64,000 bases of DNA, taken from contig NZ_CP076668.1 in NCBI RefSeq assembly GCF_018968705.1, positions 3,111,001-3,175,000 on the forward strand, written 5' to 3'. The first letter of the stretch is position 1. Each line of letters begins with the position of its first letter. The notes under the pieces are model-generated. The model was not told where the DNA came from. It did not search any database and worked only from the letters and a program-made list of their open reading frames with translations. The translations under genes and the position numbers were made by a program. Source of the stretch: Pseudomonas lijiangensis (GTDB taxonomy: Bacteria > Pseudomonadota > Gammaproteobacteria > Pseudomonadales > Pseudomonadaceae). Of the stretch, positions 48,358-57,220 are shown piece by piece.

Positions 48358-49374
48358 ATGAGCAAGATCATCCGCCTGGGACTCATCGGTGCAGGCCGCA
48401 TGGGCAGTTTTCACGGCCAGACAGCCGCCCTGCATATTCCGGGAGCCTGCCTGGCTGCCATTGCCGACCCGACACCGGGACAAGCCGCTCGCCTGGCTGA
48501 AAAATTCAATGTGCAGAAGGTCTACACCGACCCGCAGCACCTGCTGGATGATCCTGACATCGATGGGGTTCTGATTGCGGCTCCGGCCCGCAGCCATGCC
48601 GAACTGGTCATCGCCGCCGCCCGGGCCGGGAAAGGTGTCTTTTGCGAAAAACCCATGGCAATCACACTGGATGAAGCCGACCGGGCCATCGCCGCAGCCT
48701 CCGATGCCCGAGTGCCTTTACAAGTGGGGTTCAATCGGCGTTTTGCCAGAAGCTTTCGCCAGGCGCATCTGGATGTTGTCGCGGGCCGCATCGGCACGCC
48801 GCAACTGCTGCGCTCGGTCACCCGGGACCCGGCATTGAATAATCCGGCCGGCATCGGGCAGTGGGTGATTTTCCTGGAAACACTGATCCATGACTTCGAT
48901 GCCCTGCTCTACCTGAACCCCGGTGCCCGGGCCGTGGAGGTGAATGTCATGGCCGATGCGCTGGTGGCTCCGGCCTACAAGGACAAGGGACTGCTCGACA
49001 CCGCAGTGGTGACAATTCGTTTCGATAACGGCGCCATCGCCACTGCCGAGGCCAATTTCCAGGCAGTCTATGGCTACGATGTGCGGGGTGAGGTCTTTGG
49101 CAGCGCCGGCATGCTGACCATGGGCAGCGTCGCCCAGTCCGAACTGGTTCGTTATCTGGCCGATGGCATCCAGGCCGACACCCAGCGCATGGACACCGAC
49201 CTGCTGCGCGATGCCTACATTGCCGAACTCAACCACTTTGCAGACTGCCTGCGCACGGGTGAAAGACCACTGGCAAGCGGTGAAGATGCCCGAGCGGCAC
49301 TGGCCATTGCCCGCGCCTGCATCGAGTCAGTCCAGCAGGGCAAAACGGTACGGGTTGCAGGAGAACAGGCATGA
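48358..49374 (+). CDS. Gfo/Idh/MocA-family dehydrogenase (inositol 2-dehydrogenase-like)
   Basis: 338 residues from MSKIIRLGLIGAGRMG; an ATG two codons earlier (48352) also fits the AAGGA site. The NAD-binding motif is GLIGAGRMG, and the family motif CEKPM (FCEKPMAITLDEADRA) holds the catalytic lysine. HDFDALLYL carries the conserved H/D pair seen in inositol 2-dehydrogenases. It oxidises a cyclitol or sugar hydroxyl with NAD. Its stop overlaps the next gene by 4 bp. Control by sigma-54 and the AcoR-type activator is clear from the sequence; the exact substrate (myo-inositol, scyllo-inositol or another sugar) is not. Confidence 0.88.
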   Translation: MSKIIRLGLIGAGRMGSFHGQTAALHIPGACLAAIADPTPGQAARLAEKFNVQKVYTDPQHLLDDPDIDGVLIAAPARSHAELVIAAARAGKGVFCEKPMAITLDEADRAIAAASDARVPLQVGFNRRFARSFRQAHLDVVAGRIGTPQLLRSVTRDPALNNPAGIGQWVIFLETLIHDFDALLYLNPGARAVEVNVMADALVAPAYKDKGLLDTAVVTIRFDNGAIATAEANFQAVYGYDVRGEVFGSAGMLTMGSVAQSELVRYLADGIQADTQRMDTDLLRDAYIAELNHFADCLRTGERPLASGEDARAALAIARACIESVQQGKTVRVAGEQA

Positions 49375-50162
49375 GTTTCTGCCCCTTCACACTGGCCGTC
49401 AGCGCCGAAATGGTGTTTCTCGACCTGCCCTTCGTAGAGCGCGTCCGGCGCATCCATGAGCTGGGCTTCAGTGCCGAAATCTGGGACTGGACCACCAAGG
49501 ACATCGCGGCCTTGAGCGCTACAGGTGCTGACTTCACCTCCATGACCGGTTATATCTCGGGCAATCTGACGGATGCCGAAGGTATCCAGCGCCTGCTGGA
49601 AAGTGCCAGGGAATCACTGGCCGTTGCCGAGCGCCTGAACTGCCCCGGCCTCAACCTGCATGGCACCGGCCTGGACAACAAGGGCCTGCCGGTCAACCCT
49701 GTAAGCCATACCAACGGGCGCATGTGGCTGAACGCCTGCAAGACCCTGGAAAAAATCGCCCGGCTTGGCGAGGATCATTCCCGAGTCTTCCTGCTGGAAA
49801 ACCTCAATACCCAGGTTGACCATCCCGGCACGCCGTTCGCCAGGGCCGAAGACACGCTGGCCTTGATTGAAGCAGTGGATAGCCCGCACCTGAAAATGAA
49901 CCTGGACCTGTATCACGCGCAGATTGGCGAGGGAAACCTGATCGAGCTGATCCAGCGTGCCGGCAGCGCCATCGGCGAAATCCAGGTGGCGGATGTACCG
50001 GGGCGCATGGAACCCGGCACGGGCGAAATCCATTACCCGGCCATTGCCAAAGCCCTGCATCGCATGGGCTACAGCGGTGTGGTCGGCCTGGAAGGCTGGG
50101 CATCCGGCGACCCGGACATTGCGCTGCAGCGTTTTCGTCAGGCCTTTACCCTGGAGGAATGA
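49371..50162 (+). CDS. Hydroxypyruvate isomerase-like TIM-barrel enzyme
   Basis: 263 residues, ATGA-overlapping with the dehydrogenase. It is a sugar-phosphate isomerase/AP-endonuclease-2 type barrel: FVERVRRIHELGFSAEIWDW near the front, LLENLNT with the metal-ligand glutamate, MNLDLYHAQIGEGNL with the conserved aspartate and histidine, and GEIQVADVPGRMEPGTGEIHY. These match the Hyi/OtnI group, which converts keto-acids or keto-sugar derivatives. It probably acts on the product of the dehydrogenase. Hyi and inositol-path isomerases (IolE/IolI) share the fold, so the exact reaction stays open. Confidence 0.85.
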   Translation: MSFCPFTLAVSAEMVFLDLPFVERVRRIHELGFSAEIWDWTTKDIAALSATGADFTSMTGYISGNLTDAEGIQRLLESARESLAVAERLNCPGLNLHGTGLDNKGLPVNPVSHTNGRMWLNACKTLEKIARLGEDHSRVFLLENLNTQVDHPGTPFARAEDTLALIEAVDSPHLKMNLDLYHAQIGEGNLIELIQRAGSAIGEIQVADVPGRMEPGTGEIHYPAIAKALHRMGYSGVVGLEGWASGDPDIALQRFRQAFTLEE

Positions 50163-50176
50163 ATACTCAAAGGTCT

Positions 50177-50199
50177 TCCGGCCCAGGCACAGGGCCGGA
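50177..50199 (+). terminator. Hairpin between the isomerase and binding-protein genes
   Basis: TCCGGCCC (50177-50184) and GGGCCGGA (50192-50199) make a perfect 8-bp GC-rich stem with a 7-nt loop. There is no T-run. It may lower expression of the downstream gene or stabilise the upstream mRNA end. Confidence 0.5.
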
Positions 50200-50251
50200 G
50201 GCCTCGCTCACTTGATGAATTTCAACCCATAAGAACAAAAGGAAAACCATC

Positions 50252-51169
50252 ATGCGCCATTCGCTTGTACTTGCCTTTGTGACCCTGCTGTTCAGTCACG
50301 GGGTGCTTGCCGATTACCGGATCGGCGTCAGCATCGCCAGGATCGACGACAACTTCATGACTTACGTGCGCAACGGCCTGAACGATGCCGCGAAGAAAGA
50401 AAACGTGCAGATCCAGTTCGAAGACGCCCAGGGAGACGTGGTTCGCCAGCTCAATCAGGTCGAGGGGTTTATCAGCCAGAAAGTGGATGCGGTCATTGTA
50501 TTGCCGGTCGACACCGCTGCTGCCGTCAATATCACCCGAGCTGCCACCAGGGCCAGAATACCGCTGGTCTACGTCAATCGCCGACCCGACCAGCACACGC
50601 GGTCGGCCGGCGTTGTCGCCGTGGCGTCCCAGGATATCCAGGCAGGTCAGTTGCAGATGAAGTATCTGGCCGAAAAGATGGGCGGCAAGGGTAATCTGGC
50701 GATCATCATGGGTGATCTGGTGCAGAACGCGACCCAAGGCCGAACCGAAGGGGTCAAGCAGGTTTTGCAGCAGTATCCCGACATCAAGATCGTTGGCGAG
50801 CAGAGCGCTCTCTGGCAGCGTGACAAAGGCATGGACCTGACCAGCAACTGGCTGCTGGCCGGGGTCAAGATCGATGCGATCGTGGCCAACAATGATGAAA
50901 TGGCAATCGGCGCCGCCATGGCATTGCAACAGGCCGGGCAACGCTCGACACCCGTTGTCGGCATCGACGGCCTTCCCGACGGGCTTGCGGCCATCAAGCG
51001 CGGTCAATTGGCAGCCTCGGTGTTTCAGGACCCACAAGCCCAGGCCAGCAGCGCCATCACCGCCGCGCTACGGATGATCAAGGGTGAGCCCGTGGAGTCC
51101 GATATATGGGTGCCCTATCAGTTGATCAGGCCGGAGCAGGTATCGGAGTTCGCGCAACATTTCAAATAA
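50252..51169 (+). CDS. Periplasmic sugar-binding protein (RbsB/inositol-binding type), orphan
   Basis: 305 residues. A signal peptide (LAFVTLLFSHGVLA) is followed by the Peripla_BP_4 fold: YRIGVSIARIDDNFMTYVRNGL, VDAVIVLPVDTAAAVNITRAA, VYVNRRPD, and AIVANNDEMAIGAAMAL with the conserved ND pair, then VVGIDGLPDGLAAI. This is close in layout to ribose-, galactose- and inositol-binding proteins. AAAGGAAAA precedes the ATG. No ATPase or permease gene is next to it, so it must share a transporter encoded elsewhere or act as a sensor ligand. Its place after the dehydrogenase/isomerase pair supports a cyclitol or sugar ligand. Confidence 0.87.
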   Translation: MRHSLVLAFVTLLFSHGVLADYRIGVSIARIDDNFMTYVRNGLNDAAKKENVQIQFEDAQGDVVRQLNQVEGFISQKVDAVIVLPVDTAAAVNITRAATRARIPLVYVNRRPDQHTRSAGVVAVASQDIQAGQLQMKYLAEKMGGKGNLAIIMGDLVQNATQGRTEGVKQVLQQYPDIKIVGEQSALWQRDKGMDLTSNWLLAGVKIDAIVANNDEMAIGAAMALQQAGQRSTPVVGIDGLPDGLAAIKRGQLAASVFQDPQAQASSAITAALRMIKGEPVESDIWVPYQLIRPEQVSEFAQHFK

Positions 51170-51247
51170 CGCCGGGTCACGTGTTCAAGTGCTGCGGCAA
51201 ATCCTGAAAAGCTGGCTTTGCGGATGTCCGGAGCACTTGATCCCCCG

Positions 51248-51877
51248 TCACGTTTCGATCTGGCCTTGCTCTCGATGAAGATAGTTCTCAAGCAGAGTGA
51301 CGACTTCCGCAACAAACTGCGGGTTACCCAGCAAGGCGGGTCGATCGGCGGTCACGGTATGAATGATCGCGTGCGCAGAGATGCCCATCAGGTAGATCGA
51401 CAGCTCCGGGTCGGGCACGTTTTTCATGAAGGGCCTGAGCACATCAGCGAATTGCCTGCGCAACGGGTCCGCGTCCTGAGACTGCCTCACCGTATAGGGC
51501 AACTCTTCATGGATTGCCTTGTGTACTGCGGGTGCGACGCTGTGCTCATTGACCAGCATCTCGACAATTAGCGTCAGTGCGTCTCGAAGAGAAGGTTTTT
51601 GCGGCAACTCCTTCAATGCTTCAAGCAAGTCGCTGCGCGTTGCTGCCACATGGCGTCGCTGCAATTCGGCAATCACCGCCTCCTTGTTGGGAAAGAACTG
51701 GTACAGAGAACCGATATTGACACCTGCACGCTCTGCAATGGCATTGGTCGTCAGCCCTTCCCAACCCACCCGGGTCAGAATGTAAGTCGCTGCCTGCACA
51801 ATCGCATCGACAGTCGCCCGGGAGCGTGCCTGAGCCGGGACTTTCCGGGGTTTTACGGTCGTTCGGCCTTTGCTCAC
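51248..51877 (-). CDS. TetR-family repressor of the adjacent RND operon
   Basis: 209 residues. A basic tail is followed by the TetR helix-turn-helix (LTTNAIAERAGVNIGSLYQFFPNKEAVI). The C-terminal domain is helical, as in TetR_C-type regulators (LIVEMLVNEHSVAPAVHKAIHEEL). It is divergent from the nitroreductase-RND operon, with a palindrome in the 104-bp gap. The usual logic is repression of both its own gene and the pump until a drug or metabolite binds. Confidence 0.87.
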   Translation of the reverse strand: MSKGRTTVKPRKVPAQARSRATVDAIVQAATYILTRVGWEGLTTNAIAERAGVNIGSLYQFFPNKEAVIAELQRRHVAATRSDLLEALKELPQKPSLRDALTLIVEMLVNEHSVAPAVHKAIHEELPYTVRQSQDADPLRRQFADVLRPFMKNVPDPELSIYLMGISAHAIIHTVTADRPALLGNPQFVAEVVTLLENYLHREQGQIET

Positions 51878-51907
51878 GGGCTGCTCCGGAACATGAGTAT
51901 TTAAAAT

Positions 51908-51923
51908 GTAAGTATTAACTTAC
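51908..51923. promoter_or_regulatory. Palindromic operator between tetR and the RND operon
   Basis: GTAAGT-ATTA-ACTTAC is a perfect 6+6 inverted repeat in the middle of the divergent gap, 31 bp before the tetR start and 59 bp before the nitroreductase start. It has the size and place of a TetR operator. Confidence 0.7.
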
Positions 51924-51981
51924 GATTTCAGGGCATGAAAGCACAACCCCTCACGCCTACCCTGAAGAGCATTTTTTCATC

Positions 51982-52710
51982 ATGAAAATACCAGACACCC
52001 CAAGCTCCTGGTCCGGTTTCCAGGCTGCGAACCGCTTCCGCAGAGCCATTCGCAAATTCAATTCGACACCCATTGCAGAGGACGACATTCATGCGTTGCT
52101 GGCCGAGGCGACGTATGCTCCCTCAAGCGGAAACATGCAACCTTACGAATTGCACTGGGTTCGGGAGCCCTCTCTGAAAGCCCTGATTGCAGCAGCCTGC
52201 AATGGGCAGAAAGCGGCGGCCTCGGCGGCTGACTTCATCGTCCTGGTGGCCAGCCCCGCATTGGGTCTGCGTACCGCCAAAGCGCAACTGGAGCATGTTG
52301 AACACTGCGCAGCGCTGGGAGAAAACTCCAAGGCCTATTACCGCAAACAGACAGGGATGTTCCGCAAAATTCTTGGCATCGGCTCTTCAGCCCTCTGGTC
52401 ACCGCTTGTCTTTCTGGCGGCCCTGATTCGCCCGACCCTGTCCCTGATCCCGATAGGCCATATCGGCAGCCGTCAGTGGGCCGCACGAAATGCCATTTTC
52501 GCGGCTCAGACGCTCATGTTGGGCGCGGCTGCAAAAGGCATCGACTCGTGCCCGATGGAAGGCTTTTCCGCCTCTCAGGTTGCCGGCCTTCTCAAACTGC
52601 CACGAGGTTCCGTGATTCCACTCGTCATTGCCCTTGGGTATCGCGCAGATGACGCAAGGATCGAAGAACGCTGGCGCTTCCCGCTGACTGACATTGTGGT
52701 TTCACACTGA
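51982..52710 (+). CDS. Nitroreductase-family FMN oxidoreductase
   Basis: 242 residues. The FMN-binding start RFRRAIRKFNSTPIAEDDIHALLAEATYAPSSGNMQPYE is standard for the family, as is CPMEGFSASQVAGLLKLPRG and the closing VIALGYRADDARIEERWRFP. The middle part is longer than in minimal nitroreductases (ENSKAYYRKQTGMFRKILG and a hydrophobic stretch). It probably reduces a quinone or nitroaromatic compound. It is the first gene of an operon with an RND adaptor and pump (22-bp gap), so it may chemically disarm the same compounds the pump removes. Confidence 0.87.
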   Translation: MKIPDTPSSWSGFQAANRFRRAIRKFNSTPIAEDDIHALLAEATYAPSSGNMQPYELHWVREPSLKALIAAACNGQKAAASAADFIVLVASPALGLRTAKAQLEHVEHCAALGENSKAYYRKQTGMFRKILGIGSSALWSPLVFLAALIRPTLSLIPIGHIGSRQWAARNAIFAAQTLMLGAAAKGIDSCPMEGFSASQVAGLLKLPRGSVIPLVIALGYRADDARIEERWRFPLTDIVVSH

Positions 52711-52732
52711 ACCTCAGCAGCAGGCCACGATC

Positions 52733-53827
52733 ATGAATACGCTGTCTTTTATCTCGGCCCTGTGCAATCGCAAGTCCTTGCTGGCTGTTTCCTTGCTCGC
52801 AAGCGCTGTGTCAGGTGGCCTCCTTTTTGTCAGTGAGCACTCCATGGCGACTCAGCCATTGGCCCAGCCTGCCGTGGCCTTGACGGTCACTGTTGCGGTT
52901 GCTACTCAAGCCAAGTGGCCCGTCACGCTTGAAGCAAGCGGTGTGATTGCTCCCTGGCAAGAGGCCGTTATCGGTTCTCAAGTATCAGGCCTGAGGCTTG
53001 ATGAGATTCTCGTCAATGTCGGCGATCACGTCAGACGCGGACAACTGCTGGCCACCTTCGACTCCGAGTTGCTGGAAACCGACAAGGCCCGGCTCAAGGC
53101 CTCTTGGGAGCAAGCCGAAGCCAACCGCCAGCGCGCCCTGCAACTCAAAGGCACCGGGAGCCTCAGCGAGCAGGAAGTGCTTCAGTACCTGACCCAGGCT
53201 GACGTTGCGAAGGCCTTGTTGCAAAGCACCCTATTGCAATTGCGCTATGCCCGGGTCACGGCACCTGATGATGGTGTCATCAGTGCCCGCAACGCCACGC
53301 TGGGTATCGTCTCTGCAAGCGGGCAGGAATTGTTTCGCATGATTCGCCAGAGTCGCCTGGAGTGGCGAGGCGAGATGACTGCAATCCAGTTGTCCGGGAT
53401 AAAGCCAGGACAACGTGTCGACCTGACATTACCGGACGACACGTGCGCTACAGCTCTTGTGCGCCAGATAGCCCCCAGCCTGGATAGTCAGACCCGGCTT
53501 GGCATCGTGTATGCCGATATCGAGCCAGGCAGCGCAGCACGCGCCGGCATGTATCCACTGGGCAGGGTAACGCTGGCTGAAAGTCCTGCCGTCATCGTGC
53601 CTGCCGGCAGTGTGGCAGTGCGTGATGGTCGCAGCTATGTCCCCAAGCTGCCTGCTGGTGATCGTGTCAGCCTGCAAGCCGTCACTGTCGGACGCCGCCA
53701 GGGCGCTGAAGTGGAAATCACCTCAGGTCTGCGCGTTGGAGACAAGGTGGTCGTACAAGGTGCGGGCTTCTTGAATGAAGGCGATCGGGTGCATGTCGTT
53801 GCTGCACCTGATGTCACGAAGGAATAG
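52733..53827 (+). CDS. RND efflux periplasmic adaptor (MFP)
   Basis: 364 residues from MNTLSFISALC. The N-terminus carries one hydrophobic segment (SLLAVSLLASAVSGGLLFVS) with no lipobox cysteine, so it is held by a TM anchor. The barrel-sandwich/lipoyl halves are GVIAPWQEAVIGSQVSGLRLDEILVNVGDHVRRGQLLATF and YARVTAPDDGVISARNATLGIVSA in pieces, flanking a short coiled-coil hairpin. The beta-barrel domain follows. It links the RND pump to an outer-membrane channel. No outer-membrane factor gene is adjacent, so a shared one (TolC/OprM type) must be used. Confidence 0.9.
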   Translation: MNTLSFISALCNRKSLLAVSLLASAVSGGLLFVSEHSMATQPLAQPAVALTVTVAVATQAKWPVTLEASGVIAPWQEAVIGSQVSGLRLDEILVNVGDHVRRGQLLATFDSELLETDKARLKASWEQAEANRQRALQLKGTGSLSEQEVLQYLTQADVAKALLQSTLLQLRYARVTAPDDGVISARNATLGIVSASGQELFRMIRQSRLEWRGEMTAIQLSGIKPGQRVDLTLPDDTCATALVRQIAPSLDSQTRLGIVYADIEPGSAARAGMYPLGRVTLAESPAVIVPAGSVAVRDGRSYVPKLPAGDRVSLQAVTVGRRQGAEVEITSGLRVGDKVVVQGAGFLNEGDRVHVVAAPDVTKE

Positions 53828-53830
53828 ACA

Positions 53831-56800
53831 ATGAACTTTGCCACCTGGTCGATCCGTAACCCTGTTCCCGCCATTCTGCTTTTCATTCTTCTTTCTCTGG
53901 CTGGCATCCTTGGCTTTCGGACCTTGCCCATCGCCAATATGCCGGATATCGACCTGCCCACCGTCGTCGTATCTCTGACGCAGCCCGGTGCAGCTCCAGC
54001 TCAACTGGAAACCGAAGTTGCACGCAAGGTGGAAAACTCCCTGGCCACGCTGTCCGGAATCAAGCACATCACTACTTCCATCGTCGATGGGAAGGTCGCC
54101 ATCAACGTTGAGTTCGTCCTCGAAAAGAAGCTCTCCGATGCATTGATTGAAACCAAGGATGCCGTGGATAAGGTCCGCTCCGATTTACCCGACGATCTGG
54201 AGCAACCCTCCATCAGCGCAGTGCGCGTCGGGAGTGACGAGGCAACCCTGCTCTATGCGGTAGCGTCTTCACGGATGGATGAAGAAGCACTGTCCTGGTT
54301 TGTGGATGACGCACTCAACAAGACGCTGCTAAGCGTACAGGGCATCGGCAAGTTCGAGCGGATCGGCGGCGTCCAGCGCCAGGTGCGTGTAGAAGTGAAT
54401 CCGTCCAGTCTGGCAGCGCTGGGTGCTACAGCCGCCGAAGTATCAAGAGCCTTGAAAAATGTAGAGCAGGAATCTTCCGGCGGAAGAGGACAGATCGGGG
54501 GCACAGAGCAGGCTGTACGCACGATTGGCACCCTTCGTCAGGCTGAGCAATTGAAGAGTTTGCCAGTGGTGCTTGACGATGGTCGACGCATAAATCTGGA
54601 TCAGGTGGCCACTGTCAAAGATACCTATGCAGACCGCACACAGATCGCCACGCTCGATGGTAAAGCTGTTGTGGGGTTCAGAATATTCCGGGCCAGAGAC
54701 GTTGACGAAACACAGGTTGCAGCCGATGTGGACGAAGCGCTCCACAAGCTTCAGTCAAACAATGCAGGACTCAGCTTTGTAAGGATTTCCGGCACGGTCG
54801 ACTATACGCACGAACAGTACAAAGGCTCCATGCATATGCTTTATGAAGGGGCTTTGCTGGCAGTGCTGGTTGTCTGGTGGTTTCTGCGTGACTGGCGTGC
54901 CACTTTGATTTCCGCTTCCGCACTTCCCCTGTCGATTCTGCCTACCTTTCTGGCCATGAGCTGGCTGGGTTATTCGCTCAATACGCTGACGCTTCTCGCA
55001 CTGGCCGTCATCGTGGGAATCCTGGTAGACGATGCCATCGTCGAAATCGAGAACATTGAGCGTCACAGCCGAATGGGCAAGCCCGTCAAGCAGGCAACCG
55101 CTGATGCAGTCACCGAGATTGCACTTGCGGTCATGGCGACCACGATGACCCTGGTCGTGGTGTTTTTACCGACAGCCATGATGAGTGGCGTACCAGGCCT
55201 GTTCTTCAAACAGTTTGGCTGGACAGCCGTAATAGCCGTGCTCTCGTCACTGCTTGTGGCACGGGTGTTGACCCCCATGATGGCTGCCTGTCTGCTCAAG
55301 ACTCATGGTGTCGAGAAACAGGTACAGGAAGGCCGCTTGATGCAGCTCTACCTGAGTTGCGTGCGCTGGTGCCTGTTTCATCGTCGTCTCACGCTGGCGG
55401 GCACTGCCCTGTTCTTTGCTGGCTCGATCGCCGTGGTGCCCTTGCTTGAAACAGGCCTGATACCAGCGTCCGACAAGGGCTACAGCAATATCAACATTGA
55501 GTTGCCACCAGGCAGCAGTCTGGCTGATACCCGTGCGGTAACAGAGGCTGTGAGTCGTGCAATCACCGGCATTTCCGGGATTGAGCACGTAATGGCAACA
55601 GTCGGTGTTACCCAACCGGCAGGGCATGGCCAGAGTCAGGAGGCCGAACTGCGTCGTGCAATGATGACGCTGGTTCTTTCTGCTCGCGATACACGCCCGA
55701 CTCAGATCGATATCGAAAATCAGGTGCGCGCTGTACTGCGAGACGTGCCCGGTGCCCGTTTCTCACTGGGGACAGGGGGACTGGGCGAGAAGATGTCACT
55801 GATTCTCTCAAGCGATGACAAGGATGCGCTAAAAGCGACCGCTCAGGCATTGGAGCGACAACTGCGTGATCTCGATGGCCTGGCAAACATTACTTCGACA
55901 GCAAACCTCGAACGCCCCGAGATCGTTATTCGACCCAATGCTCGACAGGCTGCCGAGCGCGGTATCACCACATCGACCATCGGCGAAACGGTGCGCATTG
56001 CAACAAATGGAGATTTTGATGCACAGATGGCCAAACTCAATCTTGATAACCGGCAAATCGCAATACAGGTGCGTATCCCGGACGCTTCTCGGCAGAATCT
56101 GGAAACCGTGTCCAACCTGAGAGTGCGTGGTCGCGACGGCCTGGTTCCTTTATCGAGCGTCGCAAGCCTGACCCTGGAAAGTGGCCCTACCCAGATTGAT
56201 CGTTATGACCGACGCCGGTACGCAACGATTACGGCAGACCTTGGCCATATGCCTCTCGGTAAGGCCCTGGCAAGTGCCAAGGCTCTGCCGGCGATTCAGT
56301 CCATGCCTGCCAGTGTGCAATTGATTGAAACAGGCGATGCAGAAACCATGGCCGAATTGATGAGCGGTTTCAGTATGGCAATCGTTATCGGCGTGTTCTG
56401 TGTCTACTGCGTCCTGGTATTGCTGTTTCATGACTTTTTCCAGCCAATGACCATTCTTTTCGCCATCCCGCTTTCAGTAGGAGGGGCGTTTGTCGCCTTG
56501 TTACTGACCCGAGGCATGCTGAGCCTGCCGTCCATGATTGGACTGGTGATGCTGATGGGCATTGTGACCAAAAACTCCATTCTGCTTGTTGAGTACGCAG
56601 TAATGGGCATCAAGCGGCAAGGCATGTCTGTGCAGGATGCCTTGGTCAACGCATGCAACAAACGGGTACGCCCCATCGTGATGACGACCTTGGCCATGAT
56701 CGCCGGGATGCTGCCTATTGCGCTGGGCATGGGAGCTGATGCCAGCTTTCGTCAGCCCATGGCCATTGCGGTAATCGGCGGGTTGATGACTTCGACCGCA

Positions 56801-56905
56801 TTGAGTCTTCTGGTAGTTCCCGTGGCGTTCACCTGCGTGGATGACCTTGAACGCTTGATACACCGTTGGTTTGCTGGCTCAAGTACGCATAAGACTGTTC
56901 ACTGA
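53831..56905 (+). CDS. RND efflux pump inner-membrane permease
   Basis: 1024 residues; starts 3 bp after the adaptor stop. It opens with FATWSIRNPVPAILLFILLSLAGILGFRTLPIANMPDIDLPTVVVS in family style. Two repeats of six TM helices flank large periplasmic loops. The proton-relay aspartates are in GILVDDAIVEIENIERH and the matching lysine in GIVTKNSILLVEY. The MdtB/AcrB-like HAE group is the best fit; metal-ion type pumps differ at these sites. It should export drugs or hydrophobic metabolites. It is co-transcribed with a nitroreductase and an adaptor, under the divergent TetR protein. Confidence 0.93.
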   Translation: MNFATWSIRNPVPAILLFILLSLAGILGFRTLPIANMPDIDLPTVVVSLTQPGAAPAQLETEVARKVENSLATLSGIKHITTSIVDGKVAINVEFVLEKKLSDALIETKDAVDKVRSDLPDDLEQPSISAVRVGSDEATLLYAVASSRMDEEALSWFVDDALNKTLLSVQGIGKFERIGGVQRQVRVEVNPSSLAALGATAAEVSRALKNVEQESSGGRGQIGGTEQAVRTIGTLRQAEQLKSLPVVLDDGRRINLDQVATVKDTYADRTQIATLDGKAVVGFRIFRARDVDETQVAADVDEALHKLQSNNAGLSFVRISGTVDYTHEQYKGSMHMLYEGALLAVLVVWWFLRDWRATLISASALPLSILPTFLAMSWLGYSLNTLTLLALAVIVGILVDDAIVEIENIERHSRMGKPVKQATADAVTEIALAVMATTMTLVVVFLPTAMMSGVPGLFFKQFGWTAVIAVLSSLLVARVLTPMMAACLLKTHGVEKQVQEGRLMQLYLSCVRWCLFHRRLTLAGTALFFAGSIAVVPLLETGLIPASDKGYSNINIELPPGSSLADTRAVTEAVSRAITGISGIEHVMATVGVTQPAGHGQSQEAELRRAMMTLVLSARDTRPTQIDIENQVRAVLRDVPGARFSLGTGGLGEKMSLILSSDDKDALKATAQALERQLRDLDGLANITSTANLERPEIVIRPNARQAAERGITTSTIGETVRIATNGDFDAQMAKLNLDNRQIAIQVRIPDASRQNLETVSNLRVRGRDGLVPLSSVASLTLESGPTQIDRYDRRRYATITADLGHMPLGKALASAKALPAIQSMPASVQLIETGDAETMAELMSGFSMAIVIGVFCVYCVLVLLFHDFFQPMTILFAIPLSVGGAFVALLLTRGMLSLPSMIGLVMLMGIVTKNSILLVEYAVMGIKRQGMSVQDALVNACNKRVRPIVMTTLAMIAGMLPIALGMGADASFRQPMAIAVIGGLMTSTALSLLVVPVAFTCVDDLERLIHRWFAGSSTHKTVH

Positions 56906-56928
56906 AATAGTCATGAACTGCCAGACTC

Positions 56929-56964
56929 GAGAATTATTAACGCAAGATAATAATTCTCATATAA
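56929..56964. promoter_or_regulatory. AT-rich dyad resembling a Fur box, upstream of the ebo cluster
   Basis: GAGAATTATTA (56929-56939) and TAATAATTCTC (56948-56958) are perfect 11-base inverted arms with an 8-base spacer. The right arm sits in GATAATAATTCTCAT (56946-56960), which resembles Pseudomonas Fur boxes; about 12 of 19 bases match the E. coli consensus. It lies 15-60 bp after the pump gene and about 260 bp before eboD. It could equally be a weak terminator of the pump operon. Confidence 0.4.
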
Positions 56965-57220
56965 ATAAAGGGCAGCTCCATTAATGCGTGCTATCAACCG
57001 CTAAAAATACTTTTCATCCGTGACAGAATTTCCCATTCAAATTCTGTCATTTCACATACTTGCAAAACGCTAGCACTGAACTACATTGCTACTCATTCCA
57101 AGCCTGAGCGGTCAGGCGCCCTACCCGTTTGGTTGTAGAGACAGGAGTAATGCCGGCCCCGGATGCAGTTTGAAATATCTGACAAGGACACTCAGTCATA
57201 ACAATCAAGAGGGATGCTTG
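56965..57220 (+). promoter_or_regulatory. Leader region of the ebo cluster
   Basis: A non-coding stretch of about 250 bp. It holds a short hairpin GCCTGA-GCGG-TCAGGC (57102-57117) and a 7-codon reading frame at 57150-57173 whose ribosome site lies too close to its ATG. The ebo promoter should be here; no clear boxes. Confidence 0.4.

Noticed and set aside
57150..57173. 7-codon reading frame before eboD
   Set aside because: AGGAG is only two bases from the ATG, too close for good initiation, and there is no coupling to eboD.
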